NCBI RefSeq assembly: GCF_003999875.1 | Contig: NZ_RQVJ01000003.1 | Location: 124,001-188,000, forward strand | Direction of reading: 5' to 3' | Source: Veillonella sp. 3310 | Lineage (GTDB): Bacteria; Bacillota; Negativicutes; Veillonellales; Veillonellaceae | Length of the DNA: 64,000 nucleotides | In this document: piece after piece, positions 40,300-48,273 of the stretch | Layout of the letters: each line of letters starts with the position of its first letter | Position numbering within the stretch: the first letter of the stretch is position 1 | Made by a program: the position numbers and the translations under genes | The notes under the pieces: generated by a model | Database searches by the model: none | Told to the model about the DNA's origin: nothing | The model's input: only the letters and a program-made list of their open reading frames with translations

Positions 40300-40593
40300 G
40301 TGGAATTACTAACAATGGTATCGCTCGTAGTAACAGTAGTTGCAGCAGTAGGCGGCATGATTATTACAGCTTTTAAAGTTGCAATCATTTCCCCTTTATC
40401 TAAGGAGATTAGTCAAGCGACAAAGGCGAACGAGAATACTAACAAACTAATCGAAAACATCTCAAATGAACTCACAAAGATTAGGGAACATCAAACAGTG
40501 CAAGAACTAAAGATTGCAACACTTGAAACTCACATCGAGTATCTCAGAAACAAGGGGGCAGATAGAATGTTGGGAACAACAGGGGGTCTTTAG
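40300..40593 (+). CDS. membrane-anchored coiled-coil protein, 97 aa
   Basis: One N-terminal membrane helix (LVVTVVAAVGGMIITAF, about 9-25), then a coiled coil (about 30-88). The same topology is known for phage XhlA-like (hemolysin) and some holin-associated proteins. It is not next to the lysis genes but precedes fibre genes. AAAGGGGG gives a strong ribosome site at ATG-like GTG 40300. Confidence 0.6.
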   Translation: MELLTMVSLVVTVVAAVGGMIITAFKVAIISPLSKEISQATKANENTNKLIENISNELTKIREHQTVQELKIATLETHIEYLRNKGADRMLGTTGGL

Positions 40594-40594
40594 A

Positions 40595-41131
40595 ATGAAT
40601 CGTATAGTAAAAATCAAAGATGATATGACACCTATCAGACATGACTTTAGGATTTATAAAGGTGAAGATTCAGTCATGAAGATACGCGTACCAGTAGAAT
40701 ATACTTTAGGCGACAATCTAAAAGCATATCTTAGACGGAATGAACGCAGTGATAAGGTGCTTGCGAAAATGACATTAGCACCACGCAAGGAAGTAGAATC
40801 TATCGTTTTAAATTCATACAAAGATAGAAAGCTAAGTGAGGATAATCCGAATGAAGTAGTCGAAGTAGATATAGTCAATTCAATAGATGTGCAAGTGGTC
40901 GATATGATACTGACCGCAGAAGATTCTAACAAGCTAGTCACTAATATGTATCAAAAGTCATTTCACTATGATGTATTTAGTGGATGTGACTGCATTGCAT
41001 ATGGGGAGATAGATGTTATCGGAGCAGTATCTAACCGTGAGGAGTATAACGATTTAGATAACGTTGCTGATACATCAAACAGAGAGTTTACAGATTTTTT
41101 AGTACTTTATAAATTGGAGAGAGGTAACTAA
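40595..41131 (+). CDS. baseplate/tail upper protein (putative), 178 aa
   Basis: Frame open from 40514; ATG 40595 follows AGGGGG. The sequence begins with a beta-rich VKIKDDMTPIRHDFRIYKGE and resembles phage BppU-like domains at the start of baseplate proteins that receive receptor-binding proteins. The following two genes are fibre-like. Assigned by position and fold impression. Confidence 0.55.
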   Translation: MNRIVKIKDDMTPIRHDFRIYKGEDSVMKIRVPVEYTLGDNLKAYLRRNERSDKVLAKMTLAPRKEVESIVLNSYKDRKLSEDNPNEVVEVDIVNSIDVQVVDMILTAEDSNKLVTNMYQKSFHYDVFSGCDCIAYGEIDVIGAVSNREEYNDLDNVADTSNREFTDFLVLYKLERGN

Positions 41132-41133
41132 TT

Positions 41134-41586
41134 ATGACACTAGTAGAGAGAATTACAGAAGTAGTAAAAGCAATCGGAGCAGATATTAAATCTTTAAAAG
41201 GACGTGTGTTAACACTTGAAAATAAACCAGCAAGTACAGGCGGAGTAGATGAATCTCAAATACAATCCAAAGTAAATGCTAAGGTGGAAGAATCTATCAA
41301 TACACTCAAAGGTGAACTTGCGACACTAGTCACTCCGACTATTACAGCAGAAATTAATAAAGTGGTTGACGGTGCGCCAGAGACATTCAATACGCTAAAA
41401 GAAATTGCAGATTATATCGAGCAAGATAAAACTGGTGCAAGTGCAATGACTACATCTATTAATAATCGATTACGTTTTGATGAACAGCAGTCTCTAACAG
41501 AAGCGCAACAAACAAACGTACTTAACTCTTTGGGATTAACAGATACAGATTTAGTGGCAGCATACACAACAGCAGTAAACGGTTAG
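41134..41586 (+). CDS. tail fibre-like protein with a shared N-terminal module
   Basis: Residues 1-30 (TLVERITEVVKAIGADIKSL, then KGRVLTLE) are nearly identical to those of the next gene and form a coiled coil. The remainder includes helical NTLKEIADYIEQ and INNRLRF segments seen in tail fibre collars. The protein looks like a short fibre or adaptor that joins by its N-terminus. GGTAACTAATT precedes ATG. It may trimerise. Confidence 0.62.
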   Translation: MTLVERITEVVKAIGADIKSLKGRVLTLENKPASTGGVDESQIQSKVNAKVEESINTLKGELATLVTPTITAEINKVVDGAPETFNTLKEIADYIEQDKTGASAMTTSINNRLRFDEQQSLTEAQQTNVLNSLGLTDTDLVAAYTTAVNG

Positions 41587-41595
41587 GAGGTTGTT

Positions 41596-42243
41596 ATGAC
41601 TTTGATTCAAAGAATAATTGAACTAGCCAAAGCAATCGGAAATGATATTAAGACCCTAAAATCTAGGGTCTTAACTCTTGAAACAAAGCAGAATGGAACG
41701 CAAGGACAAACAACGGAAAAGAAGTATGTATATCGAACACCAAAAGGGGCATCATGGCTGAATGGTAACAGCTACATCCAGTTGACACGCATTGGCAATT
41801 TAGTGGTTGCTGGGGCAGACGGAGATAGTTATGCTACTATCTCAATTACTCCACCTACAGACTCCAATTTTAATAAGTTGCCAAAACGTGAATCTACTGT
41901 TGATGGTAAAGGCGGAACATGGCTACAAATACAAAAGCCAAATAACAGTGGTGGTTTTCAAAGCAACTTCATTATCCCAGAGGGATTCGCTCCTGTTAAG
42001 TCAACATATGGAATGATAGTAAACGACAATGGTATACCAGTAGCAACTGTCATGTTCGGTGACAAGGCGAATCAACGCTTGATACGTATTCATTTTGATG
42101 GGATGGGTAGTGAGGCAAGAGGAAAGTTCCCTACTAGATTATTGCGATTAGGTACCTGCTCGTGGATAACAGAAGATGACCAGCCAACAAAAGAGTTCAA
42201 CAACAACGATGGAATACTACAGATTCAAACCGTTAATAAATAA
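41596..42243 (+). CDS. probable receptor-binding tail protein, 215 aa
   Basis: The first 30 residues repeat the preceding N-terminal module (TLIQRIIELAKAIGNDIKTL). The rest is a beta-rich globular domain (from about residue 45) with many glycines and aromatics, as in carbohydrate-binding tail tips. The same anchor with a different tip suggests alternative or stacked receptor-binding units. AGGAGG precedes ATG. Confidence 0.62.
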   Translation: MTLIQRIIELAKAIGNDIKTLKSRVLTLETKQNGTQGQTTEKKYVYRTPKGASWLNGNSYIQLTRIGNLVVAGADGDSYATISITPPTDSNFNKLPKRESTVDGKGGTWLQIQKPNNSGGFQSNFIIPEGFAPVKSTYGMIVNDNGIPVATVMFGDKANQRLIRIHFDGMGSEARGKFPTRLLRLGTCSWITEDDQPTKEFNNNDGILQIQTVNK

Positions 42244-42293
42244 CATAACGATACCAATCGACAGAAAGGAGAGCGGTCAGTATAAATACAATA

Positions 42294-42641
42294 GTGAATC
42301 AACTCAAAGATTATTACAAGCGACTGAAAGAAGCACACGTTTCTATACAGTCGCTTGTATTCGTTAAGATAGTTATACTTATCAGCTTTCTACCTATTGG
42401 AATTTATCTATCAGCATGGCTATACACCGTATATGCAATGCATGTGGGAATTAACGTCACGTTTCTAATCTCACTGTTAAGCGAACTAAGGCAATTTGTA
42501 TCCGTGATATTTTCTACACAGACAGTCACAGGAATACTTGCCTATGGTGTAGCCTTAATAGATAAAGACCATGATGGAGAATCAGATGAATTAAAAAACA
42601 GAGTAGATACTAAATCTAGCGAACAGTTTATAGGACGGTGA
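42294..42641 (+). CDS. holin (putative), 115 aa, uncertain start
   Basis: Two or three hydrophobic stretches (about residues 20-45 and 53-88) and a charged C-terminus DKDHDGESDELKNR. It stands directly before the amidase, so it is the likely holin. GTG 42294 is the first in-frame ATG/GTG/TTG, yet AAAGGAG (42265-42271) lies 22 bases away. ATA 42282 is at the proper distance, so a non-standard start is possible. Confidence 0.68.
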   Translation: MNQLKDYYKRLKEAHVSIQSLVFVKIVILISFLPIGIYLSAWLYTVYAMHVGINVTFLISLLSELRQFVSVIFSTQTVTGILAYGVALIDKDHDGESDELKNRVDTKSSEQFIGR

Positions 42642-42645
42642 TATA

Positions 42646-43191
42646 TTGAGAGAGATAACTTTACAAGAATTACAAACACTAGCAATTAACGCTAGAGGAC
42701 AAATCAGCAAGATTTATATTCATTGGACAGCAGGTCACTATGGACAGGCTTTTGATGACTATCATATCAACATTGATAAAGACGGCAAGATGTACACTGA
42801 TATGGACAGTCTAACAGATTACAAGCCACATACATGGCGAAGAAATACAGGTGCAGTTGGAATCTCTTTGATGTGTGCATACGGTGCAACAAGCATAAAC
42901 AATCTAGGAGATGAACCGCCAACGGAAACACAATTAGATAAAGTCGCAGAAGTGATAGCCGTATTGTGTGTAGACATTGGATTACTTTGCGACATTTACC
43001 ACGTGTTGACACATGCAGAGGCAGCAGAAAACATGGATGGGTGGTTTGCACATGAACCATACGGATACTATCATAATTGTGAACGTTGGGATTTACTAGT
43101 AGTTAGAGCTGGAGATTCTCCGTTTAGTGGTGGAGAATGGATACGTAATAAAGCAAAAGAATATGCCTTATCGTGGGGAAGTACGATTTAA
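42646..43191 (+). CDS. N-acetylmuramoyl-L-alanine amidase (endolysin)
   Basis: A 181-residue amidase-2-like endolysin. His26 in IYIHWTAGHYG is the first zinc ligand. THAEAAENMDGWF (about 125-137) and HNCERWDL (about 147-154) supply the other conserved positions. It cuts between muramic acid and the stem peptide at lysis. TTG 42646 is the start, after AGGACGG and four bases beyond the holin stop. No cell-wall binding domain is present. Confidence 0.82.
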   Translation: MREITLQELQTLAINARGQISKIYIHWTAGHYGQAFDDYHINIDKDGKMYTDMDSLTDYKPHTWRRNTGAVGISLMCAYGATSINNLGDEPPTETQLDKVAEVIAVLCVDIGLLCDIYHVLTHAEAAENMDGWFAHEPYGYYHNCERWDLLVVRAGDSPFSGGEWIRNKAKEYALSWGSTI

Positions 43192-43213
43192 AAGGCGAAC
43201 AGCAGAGGATTAT

Positions 43214-43636
43214 ATGAATGAACATATTAGATACATCAAAGAACAGATTACAACACATAAGATTTCTTTTATCGTTTTCACTATTAGCTTTCTTGCCTTG
43301 TTTGTCGCAGTCGGTTTACTCTTCTACAGTGTATCAGATAACAGAGAGTCAATTGACGGCACTAGACATGAACTTACAGACGCTAGAAACGAATATCGAC
43401 AGGCTATCGGTGATGTACAACGAATCGAAAACAGACTTAAAGATAGTGAAGCTAGAAGCCGAGAAATCGAGGTTAGAAGCCTTGAGATTGAAAAACATAG
43501 CCGAGAAATTATCCAGCGACTTGAGTCAGTCGAGGAGCGAAACAGAGAGGTTGAACGCCTCCTTAAAGAAAGCCGACAGCTTGCTACAGAAAGCCGAGGA
43601 ATCATTAAAGAGGTTAGAGAAACAACTGGCAAATAA
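43214..43636 (+). CDS. inner-membrane spanin-like protein (overlapping frame)
   Basis: ATG 43214 follows CAGAGG. The 140-residue product has a short cytoplasmic N-terminus, one membrane helix (IVFTISFLALFVAVGLLFY, about 20-38) and a long R/E-rich coiled coil. This is the topology of Rz-type inner spanins. It overlaps the gene at 43218 almost completely in another frame. Both frames look protein-like, and I cannot exclude that one of them is a shadow. Confidence 0.5.
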   Translation: MNEHIRYIKEQITTHKISFIVFTISFLALFVAVGLLFYSVSDNRESIDGTRHELTDARNEYRQAIGDVQRIENRLKDSEARSREIEVRSLEIEKHSREIIQRLESVEERNREVERLLKESRQLATESRGIIKEVRETTGK

Positions 43637-43706
43637 ACAAAGAGAAACTAATCTTTGGAAAACAGTCGCATTAGGAGCAACAATAGCACTTATCGTGACG
43701 AGATAA
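43218..43706 (+). CDS. signal-peptide coiled-coil lysis protein (spanin-like)
   Basis: A 162-residue product: N-terminal hydrophobic signal (FLLSFSLLAFLPCLSQSVYSS, split here as FLLSFSLLAF and following), then a Y-QITESQLTALDMNLQTLE segment, an uninterrupted coiled coil to about 140, and a C-terminal membrane helix (TVALGATIALIV). I know this layout from lysis modules of Negativicutes phages. The cysteine in LPC is close to a lipobox but has Pro before it. ATG 43218 lies four bases after the other start. Confidence 0.65.
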   Translation: MNILDTSKNRLQHIRFLLSFSLLAFLPCLSQSVYSSTVYQITESQLTALDMNLQTLETNIDRLSVMYNESKTDLKIVKLEAEKSRLEALRLKNIAEKLSSDLSQSRSETERLNASLKKADSLLQKAEESLKRLEKQLANKQRETNLWKTVALGATIALIVTR

Positions 43707-43710
43707 ACTT

Positions 43711-43746
43711 AGGGGTATATCCAACAGGGTATACCCCTCTTTTTTG
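43711..43746 (+). terminator. late operon terminator
   Basis: AGGGGTATA pairs with TATACCCCT around TCCAACAGGG and is followed by CTTTTTTG. Ends late transcription before the integrase promoter. Its arms match the GGGGTATA repeats at 16.5-17.3 kb. Confidence 0.88.
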
Positions 43747-43773
43747 TTTTTCAGAAATAAAATTACAATAATG

Positions 43774-43802
43774 TTGACTTTTTAGAATATTGGTTATATG
43801 AT
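43774..43802 (+). promoter_or_regulatory. integrase promoter
   Basis: TTGACT (43774-43779) and TATGAT (43797-43802) with 17-base spacing, 49 bases before the integrase ATG. GGCGG is the ribosome site. Confidence 0.75.
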
Positions 43803-43850
43803 AAGTGTGTAAAGTATAACTTTTCGGAATATTTTGAAAGGCGGTGAGAT

Positions 43851-45212
43851 ATGGAGACAAAAGAAACGTATACTGTTAAGGATATTTCTAAGTATTTAAA
43901 CGTCACGGAACAGACGATTAGAAAGAAAATCAAAGATTTAGAAAAAGATGGTGTTTTCTACTTAGGGAAAGACTGTAGTGGCAAAATCATACTGACTAAA
44001 CTTGACGTATCGTTACTATTGGCGAAGTATTATAAAAGTGTGTATAATAAATTCTGTAAAGAGTGTGGTATCACGGAAAGGAGTACTATCGTGATTCCAT
44101 CTAAAAAGGGAACAATACAACGATTAGTTCGCAGTAACGGTCAAGAAGTATTTTACATTAGAAATTTACCAATTGGATTTGATTCTAGCGGTAAAGAGAT
44201 TATGTATAAAGGTCCTAAGTTTACGTCAAGAGAGTTGGCAGAACAGAAAAGAAACGAGGTGATTCAACAAAGAGTATTCAACGCACAGAATACACAAAAC
44301 GATACACAAAAAGATGAAACGTACTACAGAATTGCTAACATGAGATTTGTAGATTTTTGTAGAGAGTATATAGAAAAGAAAGACGTGCGAGAATCTACAA
44401 TGTTTGTATACAACAAAACATTAAATGTGTTGGAAAAATATATCGGAAACATGCTTATCAAAGATATATCAGCAAGGTCAATCAGCTTAGCAATCGAACC
44501 AATAGATGTAATGGTGGGGCATGTAAAGACTATATTAAAAAATACACTAGATAAGCTATACAGGCTAGACGTGATTGACAAATCTGTAATAGATAAAATT
44601 ACATATCCTAATCCAAAATTTAAGCCACAAAAGAAAATAGCACTTACTGAAGAGCAAGTACGTATTATCTTAAAAAACTCAAGATATACAAGACATGAAC
44701 TACTAACACATCTTTTGTTTAAAACTGGAATGAGAATATCAGAAGCATTAGCACTTACATGGGAAGATGTTGAAATTAAACAAGAATTTATTTTAATTCA
44801 CGTTACAAAAACAATATCAAAAGATGTTTACGGAAATTCAACAAATATTCAGCCACCAAAGACTAAAAGCGGGTACAGGGATGTGTTCGTATTTGACGAT
44901 AAATTGATAGAATTGTTTAATAAGCAAAAATCAAAATCAAAAGGAGATATTATCTTTAGTGGCAGGTGTGGTGGGCGCATAGGGTATCAAACAATACTGA
45001 AACAATTTAAAAATTATGGTGACTTACTAGGGATTACTTTGTCCCCACACGTAGCAAGACACACATATATATCTATTGCTTTATCGAAAGGTGTTGATTT
45101 GTACTCTTTAGTCGAACAAGTAGGTCATTCAAACCCCGACATGATTTTAAAAGTTTATGGAAAGCGTGTTTTGGATAAACATAATGTATTTTCAATGTTT
45201 AGTGTAATATAA
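43851..45212 (+). CDS. int: prophage integrase (tyrosine recombinase) with N-terminal HTH
   Basis: The 453-residue protein has all catalytic residues: Arg295 (TGMRISEAL), His400-x-x-Arg403 (PHVARHTY), His426 (VGHSNPD) and Tyr436 (ILKVYGK). A SAM-like core-binding domain lies at about 160-245. Residues 5-35 (YTVKDISKYLNVTEQTIRKK) form a MerR/excisionase-like HTH not usual in integrases. It is at the right end of the prophage, reading outwards, so attR should be within the next 180 bases. It catalyses insertion and excision between attP and attB. Confidence 0.9.
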   Translation: METKETYTVKDISKYLNVTEQTIRKKIKDLEKDGVFYLGKDCSGKIILTKLDVSLLLAKYYKSVYNKFCKECGITERSTIVIPSKKGTIQRLVRSNGQEVFYIRNLPIGFDSSGKEIMYKGPKFTSRELAEQKRNEVIQQRVFNAQNTQNDTQKDETYYRIANMRFVDFCREYIEKKDVRESTMFVYNKTLNVLEKYIGNMLIKDISARSISLAIEPIDVMVGHVKTILKNTLDKLYRLDVIDKSVIDKITYPNPKFKPQKKIALTEEQVRIILKNSRYTRHELLTHLLFKTGMRISEALALTWEDVEIKQEFILIHVTKTISKDVYGNSTNIQPPKTKSGYRDVFVFDDKLIELFNKQKSKSKGDIIFSGRCGGRIGYQTILKQFKNYGDLLGITLSPHVARHTYISIALSKGVDLYSLVEQVGHSNPDMILKVYGKRVLDKHNVFSMFSVI

Positions 45213-45218
45213 TACAAG

Positions 45219-45238
45219 ATACACAAATAATACACAAA
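45219..45238. repeat. tandem ATACACAAA, possible integrase arm sites
   Basis: ATACACAAA occurs at 45219-45227 and 45230-45238, eleven bases (one helical turn) apart, just after the integrase stop. Two more copies are inside the integrase gene (about 44290 and 44302). Direct repeats of this kind at an integrase end are typical arm-type sites. The att core cannot be defined without the left end. Confidence 0.4.
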
Positions 45239-45330
45239 ATCATATAAAATTGTTTATAAGCATTGATTCTATTGGATTTTAAAGTAATTAAGTAATTTAA
45301 TAATTAAAGTAAAAAAATATATCGAAAGTC

Positions 45331-45359
45331 TTGAATATATGGATTTAATTCGATATAAT
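45331..45359 (+). promoter_or_regulatory. speD promoter with an inverted repeat
   Basis: TTGAAT (45331-45336) and TATAAT (45354-45359), 17-base spacing. ATATCGAA (45319-45326) is inverted as TTCGATAT (45349-45356), covering the promoter and overlapping the -10, so it may be an operator. Confidence 0.75.
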
Positions 45360-45395
45360 AATGGTAGGTATTATAAGGAAGGCAGATATTAAGTT

Positions 45396-46184
45396 ATGGA
45401 TACATCTGTAAAATCAAATAAAATGAAACTCTATGGGTTTAACAATTTAACAAAAACCTTGAGTTTTAATATTTATGATATTTGTTATACGCGTACAGAA
45501 GAAGAAAAACGCCAATATATTGAATACATTGACGAAGTTTACAATGCACAGCGCCTGACTGATATTTTAACAGAGGTTTCACATATTATCGGAGCCAATG
45601 TGCTGAATGTGGCTAAGCAAGACTATGATCCACAAGGGGCAAGTGTAACCATTCTGATTTCGGAAGAACCTGTTGACAAAGTAGATAAAGATGATGTGGT
45701 AATGCATCTCGATAAATCTCACTTGACGGTTCATACCTACCCTGAAAGTCATCCAGACAATGGAGTAAGTACATTCCGTGCAGATATCGACGTGTCCACA
45801 TGTGGTCAAATTTCTCCACTTAATGCATTGAACTATCTTATCGATAGCTTTGATTCCGATATCATTAGCCTAGATTACAGAGTGCGTGGATTCACTCGCG
45901 ATATTCATGGTAAAAAATTATTTATGGATCATCGCATGAATTCCATTCAAAATTACATTAACTCTAAAACTCGTAATCTCTACAATATGATCGATGTGAA
46001 TGTGTATCAAGAAAATATTTTCCATACCAAAATGATGCTGAAAGAGTACGACATTAATAATTATTTGTTTGGTATTACCGAAGAAGATTTGACGCTGAAA
46101 GAGCGTAAACAAATTAACCAACAACTCAAACAAGAGATGGCGGAAATATTCTACGGTAGAAACTTACCATCATTGAAAATCTAG
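45396..46184 (+). CDS. speD: S-adenosylmethionine decarboxylase (SpeD)
   Basis: A 262-residue AdoMet decarboxylase of the E. coli SpeD type. [16 protein letters not shown] contains Ser108, which is cleaved from Lys107 to form the pyruvoyl cofactor. Decarboxylated AdoMet gives the aminopropyl group for spermidine. It is the first host gene after the prophage. AAGGAAGG lies before ATG 45396, and the malic enzyme follows within 11 bases. Confidence 0.92.
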   Translation: MDTSVKSNKMKLYGFNNLTKTLSFNIYDICYTRTEEEKRQYIEYIDEVYNAQRLTDILTEVSHIIGANVLNVAKQDYDPQGASVTILISEEPVDKVDKDDVVMHLDKSHLTVHTYPESHPDNGVSTFRADIDVSTCGQISPLNALNYLIDSFDSDIISLDYRVRGFTRDIHGKKLFMDHRMNSIQNYINSKTRNLYNMIDVNVYQENIFHTKMMLKEYDINNYLFGITEEDLTLKERKQINQQLKQEMAEIFYGRNLPSLKI

Positions 46185-46195
46185 GAGGTTTTCCC

Positions 46196-47383
46196 ATGGA
46201 CGTAAAACAAGAGGCAATTGAAAAACGCTTGGAACTTAAAGGTTTCTTGCAAACTGGAACAAAATATGAATTAAAAGATGCTCATGACTTAACAGTGGCA
46301 TACACTCCAGGTGTAGCTGAGCCATGCCTTCACATCAAAGAAGATGAAGACAAATCCTTCGACTTAACATGTCGTTCTAATATGGTAGCCGTTGTATCTG
46401 ACGGTACTCGCGTATTAGGCTTAGGTGATATCGGGGCAGCGGCAGCGATTCCAGTAATGGAAGGTAAATCCTTGCTATTCAAACGTTTTGGTAATGTAGA
46501 TTGCATTCCTTTGGTGATCGATACAAAAGATCCAGACGTGTTGATCAACACTGTGAAATTAGTACAAAAAAACTTCGCTGGCATTAACTTAGAAGATATC
46601 TCTTCCCCTAAATGCTACGAAATCGAAAATCGCTTGAAAAAAGAGTTGGAAATCCCTGTGTTCCATGATGATCAACATGGTACAGCTATCGCTTGCTTAG
46701 CAGGCGTAAAAGCAGCGCTTCGCTTTGTAAAAAAAGATTTATCTAAAGTAAAAATCGTTGTAAATGGTGCTGGTGCAGCGGGTGCTAATATTGCTCGTCT
46801 ATTATACTTAGCAGGCGCTCGTGACATTACATTAATGGTAAGCTCCGGTGTATTGAACAAAGATTACAAACGTCTTGATTCTTTACAAGCTGAGTTGATC
46901 AAAACATTAGGTCAAGAAACAAAAACAGGCAACTTAGCAGAGATTGCAAAAGGTGCTGACGTATTGTTGGGTGTATCTGCAGCAGGTGCTTTCACAAAAG
47001 AAATTTTAGAAAGCTTAGCTGATGATGCTATTGTATTTGCTATGGCAAACCCTAACCCAGAAGTAATGTACGATGATGCGAAAGCAGCAGGTGTACGTGT
47101 TATGGGTACAGGCCGTAGCGATGCGCCGAACCAAATTAACAATGTAAATGTATTCCCTGGTATTTTCCGTGGAGCCATCGACGTACAAGCACGTGAGATT
47201 AATGATGAAATGAAATTGGCAGCCGCTGAGGCGCTAGCAGCTCTTGTAACTGATGAAGAATTAGCAGAAGACTACGTAGTAGCCAATGCATTCGATAAAC
47301 GTGTTCCATTGGCAGTAGCAAAAGCAGTTGCTGAAACGGCAATCAAAACTGGTGTAGCTCGTAAAACAGAAGTTCCTTACTAA
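46196..47383 (+). CDS. NAD-dependent malic enzyme (short bacterial form)
   Basis: The 395-residue enzyme has the short malic-enzyme fold. Tyr36 (VAYTPGVAEPC) and Lys91 (GKSLLFKRFG) are the catalytic pair. VFHDDQHGTA (about 155-164) binds metal, and GAGAAGANI (191-199) is the dinucleotide site. It converts malate to pyruvate, CO2 and NADH, or the reverse, fitting lactate/malate fermentation. AGGAGG precedes ATG. The unit ends at a strong terminator. Confidence 0.92.
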   Translation: MDVKQEAIEKRLELKGFLQTGTKYELKDAHDLTVAYTPGVAEPCLHIKEDEDKSFDLTCRSNMVAVVSDGTRVLGLGDIGAAAAIPVMEGKSLLFKRFGNVDCIPLVIDTKDPDVLINTVKLVQKNFAGINLEDISSPKCYEIENRLKKELEIPVFHDDQHGTAIACLAGVKAALRFVKKDLSKVKIVVNGAGAAGANIARLLYLAGARDITLMVSSGVLNKDYKRLDSLQAELIKTLGQETKTGNLAEIAKGADVLLGVSAAGAFTKEILESLADDAIVFAMANPNPEVMYDDAKAAGVRVMGTGRSDAPNQINNVNVFPGIFRGAIDVQAREINDEMKLAAAEALAALVTDEELAEDYVVANAFDKRVPLAVAKAVAETAIKTGVARKTEVPY

Positions 47384-47403
47384 GAGTAGGGCTTGTATAT
47401 AGT

Positions 47404-47450
47404 ATAGAGGTAGGTTGAGTGTTAATTCGACCTACCTCTATCTTTTTTTT
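47404..47450 (+). terminator. terminator after the malic enzyme gene
   Basis: ATAGAGGTAGGT (47404-47415) pairs perfectly with ACCTACCTCTAT (47430-47441), followed by CTTTTTTTT. Confidence 0.92.
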
Positions 47451-47474
47451 ATGAATGGGTTGTGAAAAACATCA

Positions 47475-47592
47475 CCTAACAAAAAATTAGAAAACCTAAA
47501 AAATATTTAGAAAAAGTATTGAATTATGAATATGACAGTGCTATAATAAGGGCATACCTAATAAATTGTTAGATAGCCTAAAAAATAGTTAG
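47475..47592. promoter_or_regulatory. four CTAA-N7-TTAG operator-like sites
   Basis: Sites at 47475-47490, 47495-47510, 47557-47572 and 47577-47592 all read CCTAA, seven bases, TTAG, in 16 bases. Within each pair the sites are exactly 20 bases apart. One pair precedes the -35 and the other follows the -10, with the last one reaching the ribosome site. Probably binding sites of an autoregulatory or purine-responsive factor, perhaps the YheO-type protein itself. Confidence 0.7.
47519..47547 (+). promoter_or_regulatory. promoter of the purine degradation cluster
   Basis: TTGAAT (47519-47524) and TATAAT (47542-47547), 17-base spacing, flanked on both sides by the operator-like pairs. Confidence 0.8.
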
Positions 47593-47601
47593 GAGACAAT
47601 T

Positions 47602-48273
47602 ATGAAATTAGAACAATTAAAGGTAATTGCGCATGGTATTGCGACACAATTTGGAGCTTCATGTGAAGTGTTAATTCACGACGTGCAAATAGAAACATTA
47701 GAGAGTTCTATTGTGTATATTGAGCATGGAGATATTTCTAACCGAAATGTAGGTGATGGCGCCTCGCATGCAGTACTAGATGCGATACGAAATGACGATG
47801 GTCAGTGTCAGGGTAAACAAGCTTATCTCACACGAACCAAAGATGGAAGAGTTCTCCGATCGACGACGATGTATATACGTGATGATAATGATAAATTACA
47901 GTATTTATTGTGTATTAACTATGATATTACTGATTTTATTACATTACAAAACTCGTTAGATCGAATTATTACATCCAGTAATCGCGCATGGGAAACAAAA
48001 GGTGAACGAATTGTTACATCTGTTAGCGATTTGTTGAGCGATATGTTATCTCAAGCTGAAAAAGTAGTAGGGCGGCCAGCACATTTGATGAATAAAAATG
48101 AGCGCCTGGAAGCAATACGATATTTATATTGTCAAGGCGCTTTTTTGATTTCAAAAGCATCTGACAAAATTTCAGAGTATTTTAATGTTTCCAAATTTAC
48201 ATTATATAACGACCTAAATCAAGTGAAAGAAGAGGAGGAGTTACATGGAACGGATTCAATGGGTGAAAAATAA
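47602..48273 (+). CDS. YheO-type PAS/HTH transcription regulator
   Basis: A 223-residue regulator. Residues 1-115 form the YheO PAS-like domain (LKVIAHGIATQFG...CEVLIHD), and 165-215 an HTH_22-type helix-turn-helix (EAIRYLYCQGAFLISKASDKI, then EYFNVSKFTLYNDL). Members of the family often stand beside amino acid or Se-linked catabolic genes and act as activators or repressors. It opens the ygeX-ygeY operon and overlaps ygeX by 29 bases, which links its level to that of the enzymes. Confidence 0.82.
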   Translation: MKLEQLKVIAHGIATQFGASCEVLIHDVQIETLESSIVYIEHGDISNRNVGDGASHAVLDAIRNDDGQCQGKQAYLTRTKDGRVLRSTTMYIRDDNDKLQYLLCINYDITDFITLQNSLDRIITSSNRAWETKGERIVTSVSDLLSDMLSQAEKVVGRPAHLMNKNERLEAIRYLYCQGAFLISKASDKISEYFNVSKFTLYNDLNQVKEEEELHGTDSMGEK

